Below are positions 1 through 6,648 of a stretch of DNA of 13,826 nucleotides, in pieces (position 1 is the first letter of the stretch; each line of letters opens with the position of its first letter). The stretch spans positions 1 to 13,826 of the forward strand of contig URNI01000050.1 in the NCBI GenBank assembly GCA_900549135.1. The letters are read 5' to 3'. The stretch is from an uncultured Collinsella sp. (GTDB lineage: Bacteria > Actinomycetota > Coriobacteriia > Coriobacteriales > Coriobacteriaceae). Made by a program: the position numbers and the translations under genes. A model generated the notes under the pieces. The model saw nothing but the letters and a program-made list of their open reading frames with translations, had not been told where the DNA came from and did not search any database.

Positions 1-217
1 CTCGTGCGGAACTCGCGATCGACCTTATATATTTGCCCTCCCCGGGGCTCCCGCACAACGGGACCTCGGTTGGGTTCTATCCCTTTGGCAGTCGCTTCGC
101 TTCTGCCCTACTTTGCTGGTATGGCGGTTTGGCGTTGGATCGGTTCTTTCTGATATATGCTGGTTGCGGCTCTTCTTTTGGGGGGAGTCGCTTTTTTTGT
201 TGCTAGGAGGTTGGCCC

Positions 218-1105
218 GTGGTTGATGGGGATACTCGTTCTGAGCTGCTTTCTGCGGATTGGAATGGCGAATGGATGCGTCTGCAGGCCGCTCGGCATCG
301 GGCTGATGATTCTTTTGAATGGGATAAGCGGGCTCGGCATTTTCGGCCGTTGGAGACTGCCCCTTATGCTCGGGATTTTATAAAGCTGTTGGCGCTTGAG
401 CCCGGCGAGTCGGTGCTGGATATGGGATGTGGGGCTGGGTCGATTGCTATTCCGCTTGCTCAGGCTGGGCATTCCGTGATTGCTGCCGACTTCTCTTCTG
501 CCATGTTGGGCACCCTTGATGCTGGCATTGAGTACTATGGGCTCGAGGACCTTATTACGCCGCTTGAGCTTGCCTGGGATGACGATTGGGATCTGGTTGG
601 GCCGGTTGCCAAGGCTGTTGATGTTGCCTTTGCGAGTCGCTCGGTTACTACGAACGACCTGAAGGGGGCACTTGCCAAGCTTGATCGAACGGCTCGTCGG
701 CGTTGTGCTGTCACGATGGTCGCCAACTCCAGCCCGCGCTATGACCTGCACCTGATGAACGCCATCGGCGCCTCGGTTACTCGCAGCAACGGATTTGTAT
801 ATGCCTTTAACATCCTTATTCAGATGGGTGCGCTGCCGCAGGTTACGTATTTTGAATCGCCCCGTCGCGACACCTTCGATAGTCTCGAGGAGGGCGTGGC
901 GGACTTTTCTCGCATGCTCGAGCATGGCAACGAGGATAAGATTGACCGCCTGCGCGACTATATCGCCCACCACATGATCGAGAACCCCCATGTCGGCGAG
1001 CCGGGATCCAAGGGCGTACCGCAGGGACGCTACATGCTCGACCACGTCCGCAAGGTCCGATGGGCGTTTATCGCCTGGGAGCCGGTCTCCGCGCTCCGCC
1101 CCTAG
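218..1105 (+). CDS. class I SAM-dependent methyltransferase, substrate unknown
   Basis: Predicted cytosolic methyltransferase of 295 residues. Motif I, VLDMGCGAGS at residues 66-75, forms the SAM-binding glycine loop, and an acidic residue after the next strand (D91 in VIAADFS) should hold the ribose hydroxyls. The N-terminal part (WNGEWMRLQAARHRADDS, about residues 15-32) and the C-terminal half match no substrate-specific subfamily I can name. The GTG start at 218 was chosen over a TTG at 113 because AGGAGG lies at 205-210, 7 nt upstream, and the residues encoded before it look like non-coding translation. It is followed by yhbY on the same strand after 158 bp with no convincing terminator between. 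Oddity: the 5' part is rich in T-ending codons (GAT, GCT, CTT) while the last ~390 nt use mostly C-ending codons like the neighbours. The fold is confident; the substrate is unknown. Confidence 0.85.
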   Translation: MVDGDTRSELLSADWNGEWMRLQAARHRADDSFEWDKRARHFRPLETAPYARDFIKLLALEPGESVLDMGCGAGSIAIPLAQAGHSVIAADFSSAMLGTLDAGIEYYGLEDLITPLELAWDDDWDLVGPVAKAVDVAFASRSVTTNDLKGALAKLDRTARRRCAVTMVANSSPRYDLHLMNAIGASVTRSNGFVYAFNILIQMGALPQVTYFESPRRDTFDSLEEGVADFSRMLEHGNEDKIDRLRDYIAHHMIENPHVGEPGSKGVPQGRYMLDHVRKVRWAFIAWEPVSALRP

Positions 1106-1222
1106 CCCATCTAAACCTTGCATCGTCTTCCCGCCCGGCATCCGCATTCTTTGCGAACTGGGCAAACGCGCTCCACACCGCGCCGTTCCTGCGCTATCGT
1201 GGGACAGCTCACGTAGATTAAG

Positions 1223-1237
1223 GCCCCGTCGCGGGGC
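1223..1237 (+). other. GC hairpin upstream of yhbY
   Basis: A perfect 6-bp stem (GCCCCG with CGGGGC) closes a TCG loop, 26 nt before the yhbY start. There is no T run after it, so it is not a standard terminator. It could be a leader structure of yhbY or a weak stop for the methyltransferase transcript. Confidence 0.35.
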
Positions 1238-1263
1238 GCCCCATACATAGAAAGCGAGAACCC

Positions 1264-1563
1264 ATGGCACTGACAGGAGCCCAGGTCAAGCAGCTTCGCA
1301 GCATGGCCCATCACCTCAACCCCGCCATCATCATCGGCAAGTCCGATGTCAATGAGGGCACCGTCGAGCAGACGGTCGCCTACCTGGAGAAGCACGAGCT
1401 CGTTAAGTGCTCCGTGCTCGATGGCTCCAGTCTTTCCGCCCGCGAGGCCGCCGAGGAGCTCGCCGAGCGCTGCCACGCCGACGTCGTTCAGGTTATCGGC
1501 CGCAAATTCTCGCTGTATCGCGAGTCCTCGCGCAAGGATATCGAGAAGATCAAGCTCGTCTAA
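1264..1563 (+). CDS. yhbY: YhbY family ribosome-associated RNA-binding protein (CRM domain)
   Basis: A 99-residue single CRM-domain (CRS1-YhbY) protein. Members of this family bind RNA and associate with the pre-50S ribosomal subunit. Recognisable blocks are LRSMAHHLNPAIIIGK (residues 11-26), EKHELVKCSV (42-51), the helix REAAEELAERCHADVVQVIG (60-79) and the terminal strand KFSLYRESS (81-89). The length matches the bacterial single-domain family. The RNA-contacting GxxG loop usually reads like GKNG or GSNG; here it is GKSD (25-28), so the second glycine is an aspartate. The ATG at 1264 is preceded only by a weak purine stretch (GAAAGCGAG). The gene ends in an intrinsic terminator. It could be cotranscribed with the methyltransferase, but no functional link is evident. 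Confidence 0.9.
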   Translation: MALTGAQVKQLRSMAHHLNPAIIIGKSDVNEGTVEQTVAYLEKHELVKCSVLDGSSLSAREAAEELAERCHADVVQVIGRKFSLYRESSRKDIEKIKLV

Positions 1564-1601
1564 GAGCCAATGATCCGGCGAGCCAACACATAGCAAGCTT
1601 A

Positions 1602-1633
1602 CGGGTGCCCAAGTACTTCGGGCCCCGTTTTTT
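1602..1633 (+). terminator. intrinsic terminator of yhbY
   Basis: CGGG at 1602-1605 pairs with CCCG at 1624-1627 and GCCC at 1607-1610 pairs with GGGC at 1620-1623, with a bulged T at 1606 and a loop containing AAGTACTT. Six T residues follow at 1628-1633. The T run overlaps the stop codon of the convergent regulator gene, whose TAA is the complement of 1632-1634. Confidence 0.85.
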
Positions 1634-4631
1634 ATCGCTCGACCAGCACGCGATTGAGCCGCCCCTCCACCAAGCGCTCGTATAGACGCCGCGTCTCGGG
1701 CTCGGGCACGCCATTGACCTGCTCCCTCAGATGGTGCATATGCCCGCTGTACAGCTCGACGATATCGCGCCGTCGCCCCGCCGCACTGTAGACGCGCATG
1801 GCGCAGCGCACCATATCCTCACGCGCCGTTTCCTGCCGAAGCCCCGACTCCGCCAGCCAAATCGCCGACTGCAGATCGTTTTCTTCTAGAGCGGCATTTG
1901 CTCCCTTAATCATGCAATCGATGTACTTCGACTGCATAATGCGCCGCATGCGCAAAAAGTAGGTGGGATTACAGCCATTGGGAACATACAACGGTCCGGC
2001 ATAAAGCTGCTCAATCTTAAGGCACAACTCGACCAGATGGGGCCCGCGCGCACCCGTGCGATTTCCCAAAACCTCGCGGCTTATCTGGTCAAACAGCCGT
2101 ACATCGGTCTTGACGTAGTCGCCGTTGAGCCCAATGCATTCATTTTGGATGAGCACACACGACTTGCCGTCTGGCGTCGGTCCCAAAGCCGACCGCAAGC
2201 GCGATATCGTCGAGTACAGGTTGTTGCGGGCGCTATTAAACTCGGCATGGGGCCACAGCTCCATGGCCAGCGTCTCACGATCGACGAGCGCATCCATGCC
2301 CAGCGCAAGCCGCTCGGCAAGTGTCGCCGCCTTCTTGCGGCGCCACATTTTGTCCGTGATGGGAAACCCGTCGCGCTCGGCGCGAAACGCACCAAACATG
2401 CGAATCTCGATATGGTCGATGGTATCAACGGCTTCAACCTCGCCGGCCTGGAACAGGCGCTCGCCCTCCCCTTCCAAATCGTCGCGCAGCGAGTACCGCG
2501 ACAGCTCGCGCACGGGAAGCTTCTTACGTATCCTGCCCGCCGGCTCGCCCAGACAATGCATGGCAAGGCGCGCAAAGAGCCGATACGATGGCTCTAGAAT
2601 CCCCGCGCGATTCATGGACATCCAGGCCGCAAGGTCGCTGTCTCGGCCCGCACAGGCCAAATGCAGCGCCACCATCCAGGCCTCCGCTCCACCAACCTGC
2701 GTCTGGCTTATATCGAGTAGCTCCGCTTCCTCGCGTACCGAAACCATCGAGGTGTTACGCAGATATGCTGCGCGCTCCAGCAGCAATGCGTTATCGCGCA
2801 TGTACGCAATCGACTCCTCGGCAAGTTTGAGCACTTGGACCGCACGGAACTTTGCGTTAACCGGCCGTCCCTCTGCCAGCGACTGCCAGCCTTCTAGCAA
2901 CAGGCCAAACAGCTGAATCTGGTTGTCGCGCATGCGCACGGCAAAACGATCGAGCTCGTTGAACGCCGCGTCGTCGGTTACCGGCAAGCCGGAAAGGAGC
3001 CGCCGTGCCGCCAACACCATGCGCACCCAGATAGCCATCGCCTTAAGCCCACGTACGTCGAGCGCCTCCCGCACCACCGTCATCTCGTCGTCGCGCTCGT
3101 CGGTTCCCGCAAACGACCCGTCAAAGAGCTCCACCAGCATACTATCGGCCCGTATAACAATCCCCGCGATGTCGAGCTCGCAGTCGTAGGCCTTGCTCGT
3201 TTTGAGCTGCTGTAGAACGCCGCCGTCATCTCCCCGCTCGGTCAGGCAGCGCTTGACCTCGATATGCGCGGACAGCATGTCGAGTGCGGTGTGGGACGTC
3301 TCTATTTCTGGCACGGCCAGGTTCGTAGGAAGCCCAAGCCCGTTGTCCCCATAGCAAACAGCCGTCAGCGCCTGGGCCACCCTCCATGAAACAGGGTCTA
3401 TTTCGCAGGCCGCCCGTTCGCCCCCGCGCTCGATGACCGATGCCATATAGCGAGCGAGCTTTGTATTGGACACGCTGACCGCTGCCAGATATACGCCAAG
3501 CGCCTCGGCAGGCGTTGGCTCTGGAGCCGGATCGTCGGCATCGATCGCGCCCAGCGCTGCTCGGCAGATATCGGCCCCGTGCCCCGTCAGAGCAAGATCG
3601 ACCCCATACTGCCCAGCAAGTTCAAGGACCGCTTCACGGTCCAAAAAGGCGTCCGCCAGGCCCATCGCCGCATCGCATCGGCCCGCCTTAAGCAAAATCC
3701 GGGCCGCCCTCGGAACAAGTTCGGGGCGAACCTCGGCCACCAACTTACGCAAGCGCAAGCGTCCGTTATCCTCCGTGCCCAGACACGTAAAACTCCGCTC
3801 GGCGGGGTCCAAGCCAAAGATCGGGTAGTCGCGTACAAAGTAGGACTGGTCGACCATCGACAACCTTACCCCGCAAGCCTCGAGTTCTGCGATATTGCCC
3901 TCGCCCATCAAAACCATGAGACATGCCACGCAAAACAGCACATTATTGTCGAGTGAAGCCAGATCGGCAAGTGCCGCACCATATACGTTGACAATCTCGT
4001 TTTCGAGCAGACCGGCTACGTCGCCTTGGCCATACAGACCCGTCTGCAATGCCGAAACGAGCTCGGGCACGCCCTGCGTGAGCTGATAAAAGTCGAGCGA
4101 TGTGCTGATCGAAAACGCCGATGCCCACGCCGAATACTCATAAGCATGCACCTTGAGCATCTGCGCATTGATCTTAACCGAATCGCCCAGCCCGTGAATC
4201 AGCTGACGATTTGAAGGACGGCAGGAGATAAAGACCCCTACCCCCATAGCGCGCAGGCCGCGAATCCTGTCGATGAGGTCCTCGGTATCGTGCTGATCGA
4301 GGTTTGGCACATTATCAATCGCGATAAGGGAATGCGGTTTGTCTTTGAGTTCTTCGGTAACCACCTCGAGCTGCATAAACACCTCGCGCCCAGTGGCGCG
4401 ATCGGCCTCGATAATCCGCACGGGGCCTCGCGTCGGGTCGCATTTAACCTCATGGGTGTACTGCAGCAGCACCGAGGTCTTCCCAAACCCGTCGGGCGCA
4501 TAAAGAACCACGATGCCGGCCTTTCGGCCTTTGGCGATAAGCTCATTCATCAAGCGTTCGCGTCGCACTATATAGCCTCCGCCCAGCGGCATCAGCTCGA
4601 GGTCGTCTATACCGCTCAAATCGTTTACCAT
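1632..4631 (-). CDS. large STAND-type ATPase regulator with C-terminal SARP/BTAD module
   Basis: A 999-residue predicted cytosolic transcription regulator. The N-terminal ATPase has a P-loop APDGFGKTS (residues 45-53), a Walker B strand LIAIDN (102-107) and a following VGVFISCRPS strand (131-140), in the style of MalT/AfsR signal-transduction ATPases. About residues 200-730 are alpha-helical and probably form a repeat-rich sensor or scaffold region. From about residue 739 (IEIRMFGAFRAERDG) a winged-helix domain like OmpR/SARP begins; KMWRRKKAATL and the recognition-helix region SARNNLYSTISRLRSALG fit that fold. The last ~150 residues, including LYAGPLYVP and a helical YIDCMIKGANAALEENDLQSAIWLAESG-type region, resemble the BTAD domain. 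The ATG at 4631 has GAGGAG a few bases upstream. No effector or target gene can be read from the sequence; autoregulation or control of a neighbour is possible. The Walker A motif looks intact, so ATP binding is likely. Confidence 0.82.
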   Translation of the reverse strand: MVNDLSGIDDLELMPLGGGYIVRRERLMNELIAKGRKAGIVVLYAPDGFGKTSVLLQYTHEVKCDPTRGPVRIIEADRATGREVFMQLEVVTEELKDKPHSLIAIDNVPNLDQHDTEDLIDRIRGLRAMGVGVFISCRPSNRQLIHGLGDSVKINAQMLKVHAYEYSAWASAFSISTSLDFYQLTQGVPELVSALQTGLYGQGDVAGLLENEIVNVYGAALADLASLDNNVLFCVACLMVLMGEGNIAELEACGVRLSMVDQSYFVRDYPIFGLDPAERSFTCLGTEDNGRLRLRKLVAEVRPELVPRAARILLKAGRCDAAMGLADAFLDREAVLELAGQYGVDLALTGHGADICRAALGAIDADDPAPEPTPAEALGVYLAAVSVSNTKLARYMASVIERGGERAACEIDPVSWRVAQALTAVCYGDNGLGLPTNLAVPEIETSHTALDMLSAHIEVKRCLTERGDDGGVLQQLKTSKAYDCELDIAGIVIRADSMLVELFDGSFAGTDERDDEMTVVREALDVRGLKAMAIWVRMVLAARRLLSGLPVTDDAAFNELDRFAVRMRDNQIQLFGLLLEGWQSLAEGRPVNAKFRAVQVLKLAEESIAYMRDNALLLERAAYLRNTSMVSVREEAELLDISQTQVGGAEAWMVALHLACAGRDSDLAAWMSMNRAGILEPSYRLFARLAMHCLGEPAGRIRKKLPVRELSRYSLRDDLEGEGERLFQAGEVEAVDTIDHIEIRMFGAFRAERDGFPITDKMWRRKKAATLAERLALGMDALVDRETLAMELWPHAEFNSARNNLYSTISRLRSALGPTPDGKSCVLIQNECIGLNGDYVKTDVRLFDQISREVLGNRTGARGPHLVELCLKIEQLYAGPLYVPNGCNPTYFLRMRRIMQSKYIDCMIKGANAALEENDLQSAIWLAESGLRQETAREDMVRCAMRVYSAAGRRRDIVELYSGHMHHLREQVNGVPEPETRRLYERLVEGRLNRVLVER

Positions 4632-4760
4632 GCCCGCTCCTCAACTCGACCGTATGGACACTGTAGCCGCAAGACCATACAAGCCGCGCTATGAATAGAG
4701 CGACCTTGTGTTTTAGGTTGTCTTTTGGTACGCAAGCGGCAAGTTTTTGTACAGCGAGGG

Positions 4761-4790
4761 CCGATTGTTATTAATCCCCCGACTAATCGG
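4761..4790. repeat. inverted repeat in the regulator upstream region
   Basis: CCGATT at 4761-4766 is mirrored by AATCGG at 4785-4790, and ATTAATC/GACTAATC lie inside. A tandem 8-bp direct repeat AGCTTGTC AGCTTGTC sits at 4809-4824. Apart from the nagB terminator at 5020-5047 and the regulator's ribosome binding site, these are the only structured elements in the gene-free stretch 4632-5079. They could be operators of the large regulator, but no promoter was assigned with confidence. Confidence 0.3.
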
Positions 4791-5019
4791 TCTTTAAGCA
4801 GGTAAATGAGCTTGTCAGCTTGTCCCATCTAAGCGGCAGTGTAACGCAGATGAACAAGGTTCAGCCATGTCATTCAACTCGCCTAGCGCCCGCTACCGTC
4901 TACGACCTTCTAGTGGCATTTTTGCATAGAATCTGGTATGGAATGAATCAAGCTGTTGGGCATCTGGCGTTCGTCAAGCTTGCGGCAAGATTTTGGTCAA
5001 GTGGGCAAAAAGGGATAGC

Positions 5020-5047
5020 AAAAAGGCCCCCGCAAAGCGGAGGCCTT
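5020..5047 (-). terminator. intrinsic terminator of nagB
   Basis: AAGGCC at 5023-5028 pairs with GGCCTT at 5042-5047, and CCGC at 5030-5033 pairs with GCGG at 5037-5040 around an AAA loop, with one C/A mismatch between the stems. Read on the minus strand the hairpin is followed by five T (complement of 5020-5024). It lies 33 nt after the nagB stop codon. Confidence 0.9.
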
Positions 5048-5079
5048 AGGCAAGGCTATGTCGAGCTGCAGGATTCGCG

Positions 5080-5808
5080 CTACTCGCAGAGCGAAAGGGC
5101 GGCCTCGTCGGCAACGACAACGCAGTTGGTGTGCAGCTGCAGGATCGAAGCCGGGCACTCGGGCGTAACCGGACCATAGCACATGTCATGCACGGCCTGA
5201 GCCTTGGCCTCGCCGTTGGCGACGACCAGGATCATGCGGGCATACATGATGGTCTGGGTACCCATGGTGTAGGCCTGACGGGGAACATCGTCGATGCTGT
5301 CGAACAGGCGGCTGTTGGCCTGAATGGTGCTCTCGGTAAGGTCGACACAGTGCGTGCCCTTGGAGAAGTGGTCATCGGGCTCGTTAAAGCCGATGTGGCC
5401 GTTGTTGCCAATGCCGAGCAGCTGCAGATCCGGGTAACCGGCGTCGGCGACGATCTTGTCGTACTCAGAGCAGGCAGCGGCGGCGTCGGGGTTGGAGCCA
5501 TCGGGCACATGCGTGTTGTTCAGGTCGATGTTGATGTGATCGAAGAAGTTCTCGCGCATGAAGTAGTGATAGCTCTGGGGATCGTCGTGCGAAAGGCCGC
5601 GATACTCGTCCAGGTTGTAGGTGCTGACCTCGGCAAAGTCGACGTCGCCCTTCTTGTACCAAGCAGCGAGCTGCTTGTAGGCACCGATCGGGGTGGAGCC
5701 GGTGGCAAGACCCAACACGCAATCGGGCTTGAGGATAACCTGGGCCGAGATGATATTAGCGGCCTTGCGGCTCATATCCTCGTAGTCTTTAGCTTTAATG
5801 ATCTTCAT
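5080..5808 (-). CDS. nagB: glucosamine-6-phosphate deaminase
   Basis: Cytosolic enzyme that converts glucosamine-6-phosphate and water to fructose-6-phosphate and ammonia, the entry of amino sugars into glycolysis. The 242-residue protein has the phosphate-binding GLATGSTP (33-40), the catalytic NLDEY with D67, and GIGNNGHIGFNEP (132-144) containing H138 and E143. In this last motif the residue equivalent to the E. coli aspartate is asparagine, as I recall for Bacillus-type NagB, so this is the Gram-positive form, not a defect. The open frame runs upstream to 6159, but the ATG at 5808 is correct: MKIIKAKDY is the family N-terminus and AAAGGA lies 6 nt upstream. That ribosome binding site is part of a perfect hairpin. 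The preceding gene is a PTS EIIA homologue, and glmM acts on the same metabolite. The gene ends at a strong terminator. Confidence 0.96.
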   Translation of the reverse strand: MKIIKAKDYEDMSRKAANIISAQVILKPDCVLGLATGSTPIGAYKQLAAWYKKGDVDFAEVSTYNLDEYRGLSHDDPQSYHYFMRENFFDHINIDLNNTHVPDGSNPDAAAACSEYDKIVADAGYPDLQLLGIGNNGHIGFNEPDDHFSKGTHCVDLTESTIQANSRLFDSIDDVPRQAYTMGTQTIMYARMILVVANGEAKAQAVHDMCYGPVTPECPASILQLHTNCVVVADEAALSLCE

Positions 5809-5815
5809 TACGCGT

Positions 5816-5835
5816 CCTTTCTCGTACAAGAAAGG
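5816..5835 (-). promoter_or_regulatory. hairpin sequestering the nagB ribosome binding site
   Basis: In the nagB leader, CCTTTCT and AGAAAGG form a perfect 7-bp stem around a 6-nt loop. The 3' arm, AGAAAGG plus the next A at 5815, is the Shine-Dalgarno sequence of nagB, and the ATG follows 6 nt later. When folded, the stem would hide the ribosome binding site, so translational control by an RNA, protein or ligand is plausible. Nothing in the sequence identifies the trigger. Confidence 0.55.
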
Positions 5836-5873
5836 CAAGGCTCCCTTACAAGCACTTGCCCGCGGCCCGCGTC

Positions 5874-5896
5874 GGCCGCAACCAACGTGTGCGGCC
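5874..5896 (-). promoter_or_regulatory. second hairpin in the nagB upstream region
   Basis: GGCCGCA at 5874-5880 and TGCGGCC at 5890-5896 form a perfect 7-bp GC-rich stem with a 9-nt loop, about 65 nt upstream of the nagB start. It may belong to a structured 5' leader together with the hairpin over the ribosome binding site, or it may be a protein operator. Confidence 0.35.
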
Positions 5897-6007
5897 ACCA
5901 GGGCGAGGTCGCGTAATGTATGTGTCTCGTGTCTAACCGCGTCGAGGCCCCTGCCCGTCCACGGTGACCCAAAGCTGTTTAGCCTCGGACGTTTCCCATC
6001 TTGCCAC

Positions 6008-6037
6008 GGAGGACGCCCTCTTTCAAGGGCGCCCTCC
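6008..6037 (-). terminator. hairpin after the EIIA gene, no T run
   Basis: GGAGG and CCTCC form the base and CGCCCT with AGGGCG the top of an 11-bp stem with a single A/C mismatch and a 6-nt loop. It starts 43 nt after the EIIA gene stop. No T run follows on either strand, so it may be a 3' end or processing structure rather than an efficient terminator; nagB could be reached by read-through. Confidence 0.45.
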
Positions 6038-6079
6038 ATAAACGTGTTTGAATTGTAGGCTAAAGGCCAAGCGGAGCGA

Positions 6080-6577
6080 CTAGCGCTCACGCGCGACGAT
6101 AAGCTGGTCCATCTCCTCGACATGCTCGCCAACGGAACCCTTGATGCTCGAGAACTCAACGGAGTTACACACCAAGATGGGAACCGTCACATCGTAGCCC
6201 TCGGCAGCAATTGCCTCGCGATCGAACTCGATGAGTACATCGCCCTTATGGACGATGTCACCCACTTGCGCATGTACGGTAAAGTGCTTGCCCTCGAGCT
6301 GAACAGTGTCCAAACCAACGTGGATGAGCACGTCCAAGCCATCGACCGTGTTAAGCGCAACGGCGTGTCCCGTGGGAAAAATAGCCTCGACCTTGGCATC
6401 AGCCGGCGCGATCACGCGCGTTCCGGTGGGCTGAATCGCCACGCCCTGGCCCAAAAGGCCGGTGGCAAACGTCTGGTCATTGACCTCGGAAAGTGGAATG
6501 ACGTCGCCCGAGATGGGAGCATCCAGCGTAAGGACTCGACCACGCATACCAAAAGACCTTAGGACTTTAGTGAACAT
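6080..6577 (-). CDS. crr: PTS glucose-type EIIA component
   Basis: Stand-alone EIIA domain of the glucose/N-acetylglucosamine PTS family, a cytosolic phosphocarrier that takes phosphate from HPr and passes it to EIIB. The 165-residue protein has the usual length. Diagnostic blocks are LDAPISGDVIPLSEVND (18-34), IAPADAKVEAIFPTGHAVAL (56-75) and VLIHVGLDTVQLEGKHF (83-99). H86 is the phosphorylated histidine and H71 its partner, with the same 15-residue spacing as H75/H90 of E. coli EIIA(Glc). The C-terminus matches the VTPVVVSN-type strand in a diverged form (VTVPILVCNS). The ATG at 6577 follows GAGGGGGAGC closely; an in-frame TTG at 6598 would put the purine tract inside the gene. No EIIB or EIIC gene is in the window, so its transporter is encoded elsewhere. 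Located between glmM and nagB, it may couple sugar supply to amino-sugar use (inference). The symbol crr is by similarity. Confidence 0.92.
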   Translation of the reverse strand: MFTKVLRSFGMRGRVLTLDAPISGDVIPLSEVNDQTFATGLLGQGVAIQPTGTRVIAPADAKVEAIFPTGHAVALNTVDGLDVLIHVGLDTVQLEGKHFTVHAQVGDIVHKGDVLIEFDREAIAAEGYDVTVPILVCNSVEFSSIKGSVGEHVEEMDQLIVARER

Positions 6578-6648
6578 GCTCCCCCTCGGACATACCAACC
6601 AATCAAAATAACCTTAACAGTTTACCACTTGGCACCCGTTTTTGGCCA

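Noticed and set aside
128..159. Promoter for the methyltransferase (TTGGCG / GATATA)
   Set aside because: Weak matches to both boxes and several equally good alternatives in this T-rich stretch; not supportable as a feature. The rest of 1-217 shows no gene.
203..1270. 355-residue minus-strand open frame opposite the methyltransferase
   Set aside because: No family motif, no ribosome binding site; the plus strand encodes a clear SAM-binding motif in the same place.
4625..4828. 67-residue minus-strand frame overlapping the regulator start
   Set aside because: Overlaps the regulator's ribosome binding site and start; composition is like random translation.
4820..5179. 119-residue plus-strand open frame in the regulator-nagB gap
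   Set aside because: Covers the nagB terminator and the 3' end of nagB, lacks a ribosome binding site and any recognisable feature.
5201..5203. Loss of a catalytic aspartate in NagB (NNGHIGFNEP instead of NDGHIAFNEP)
   Set aside because: The asparagine form is what I recall for Gram-positive NagB enzymes, so it is not an inactivating change. The coordinates only mark the gene region approximately.
5131..5916. 261-residue plus-strand open frame opposite nagB
   Set aside because: Shadow of nagB, with no motif and no ribosome binding site.
5080..6159. N-terminally extended NagB of 359 residues
   Set aside because: The extension overlaps the EIIA gene and leader hairpins and is not part of the family; the ATG at 5808 has the ribosome binding site.
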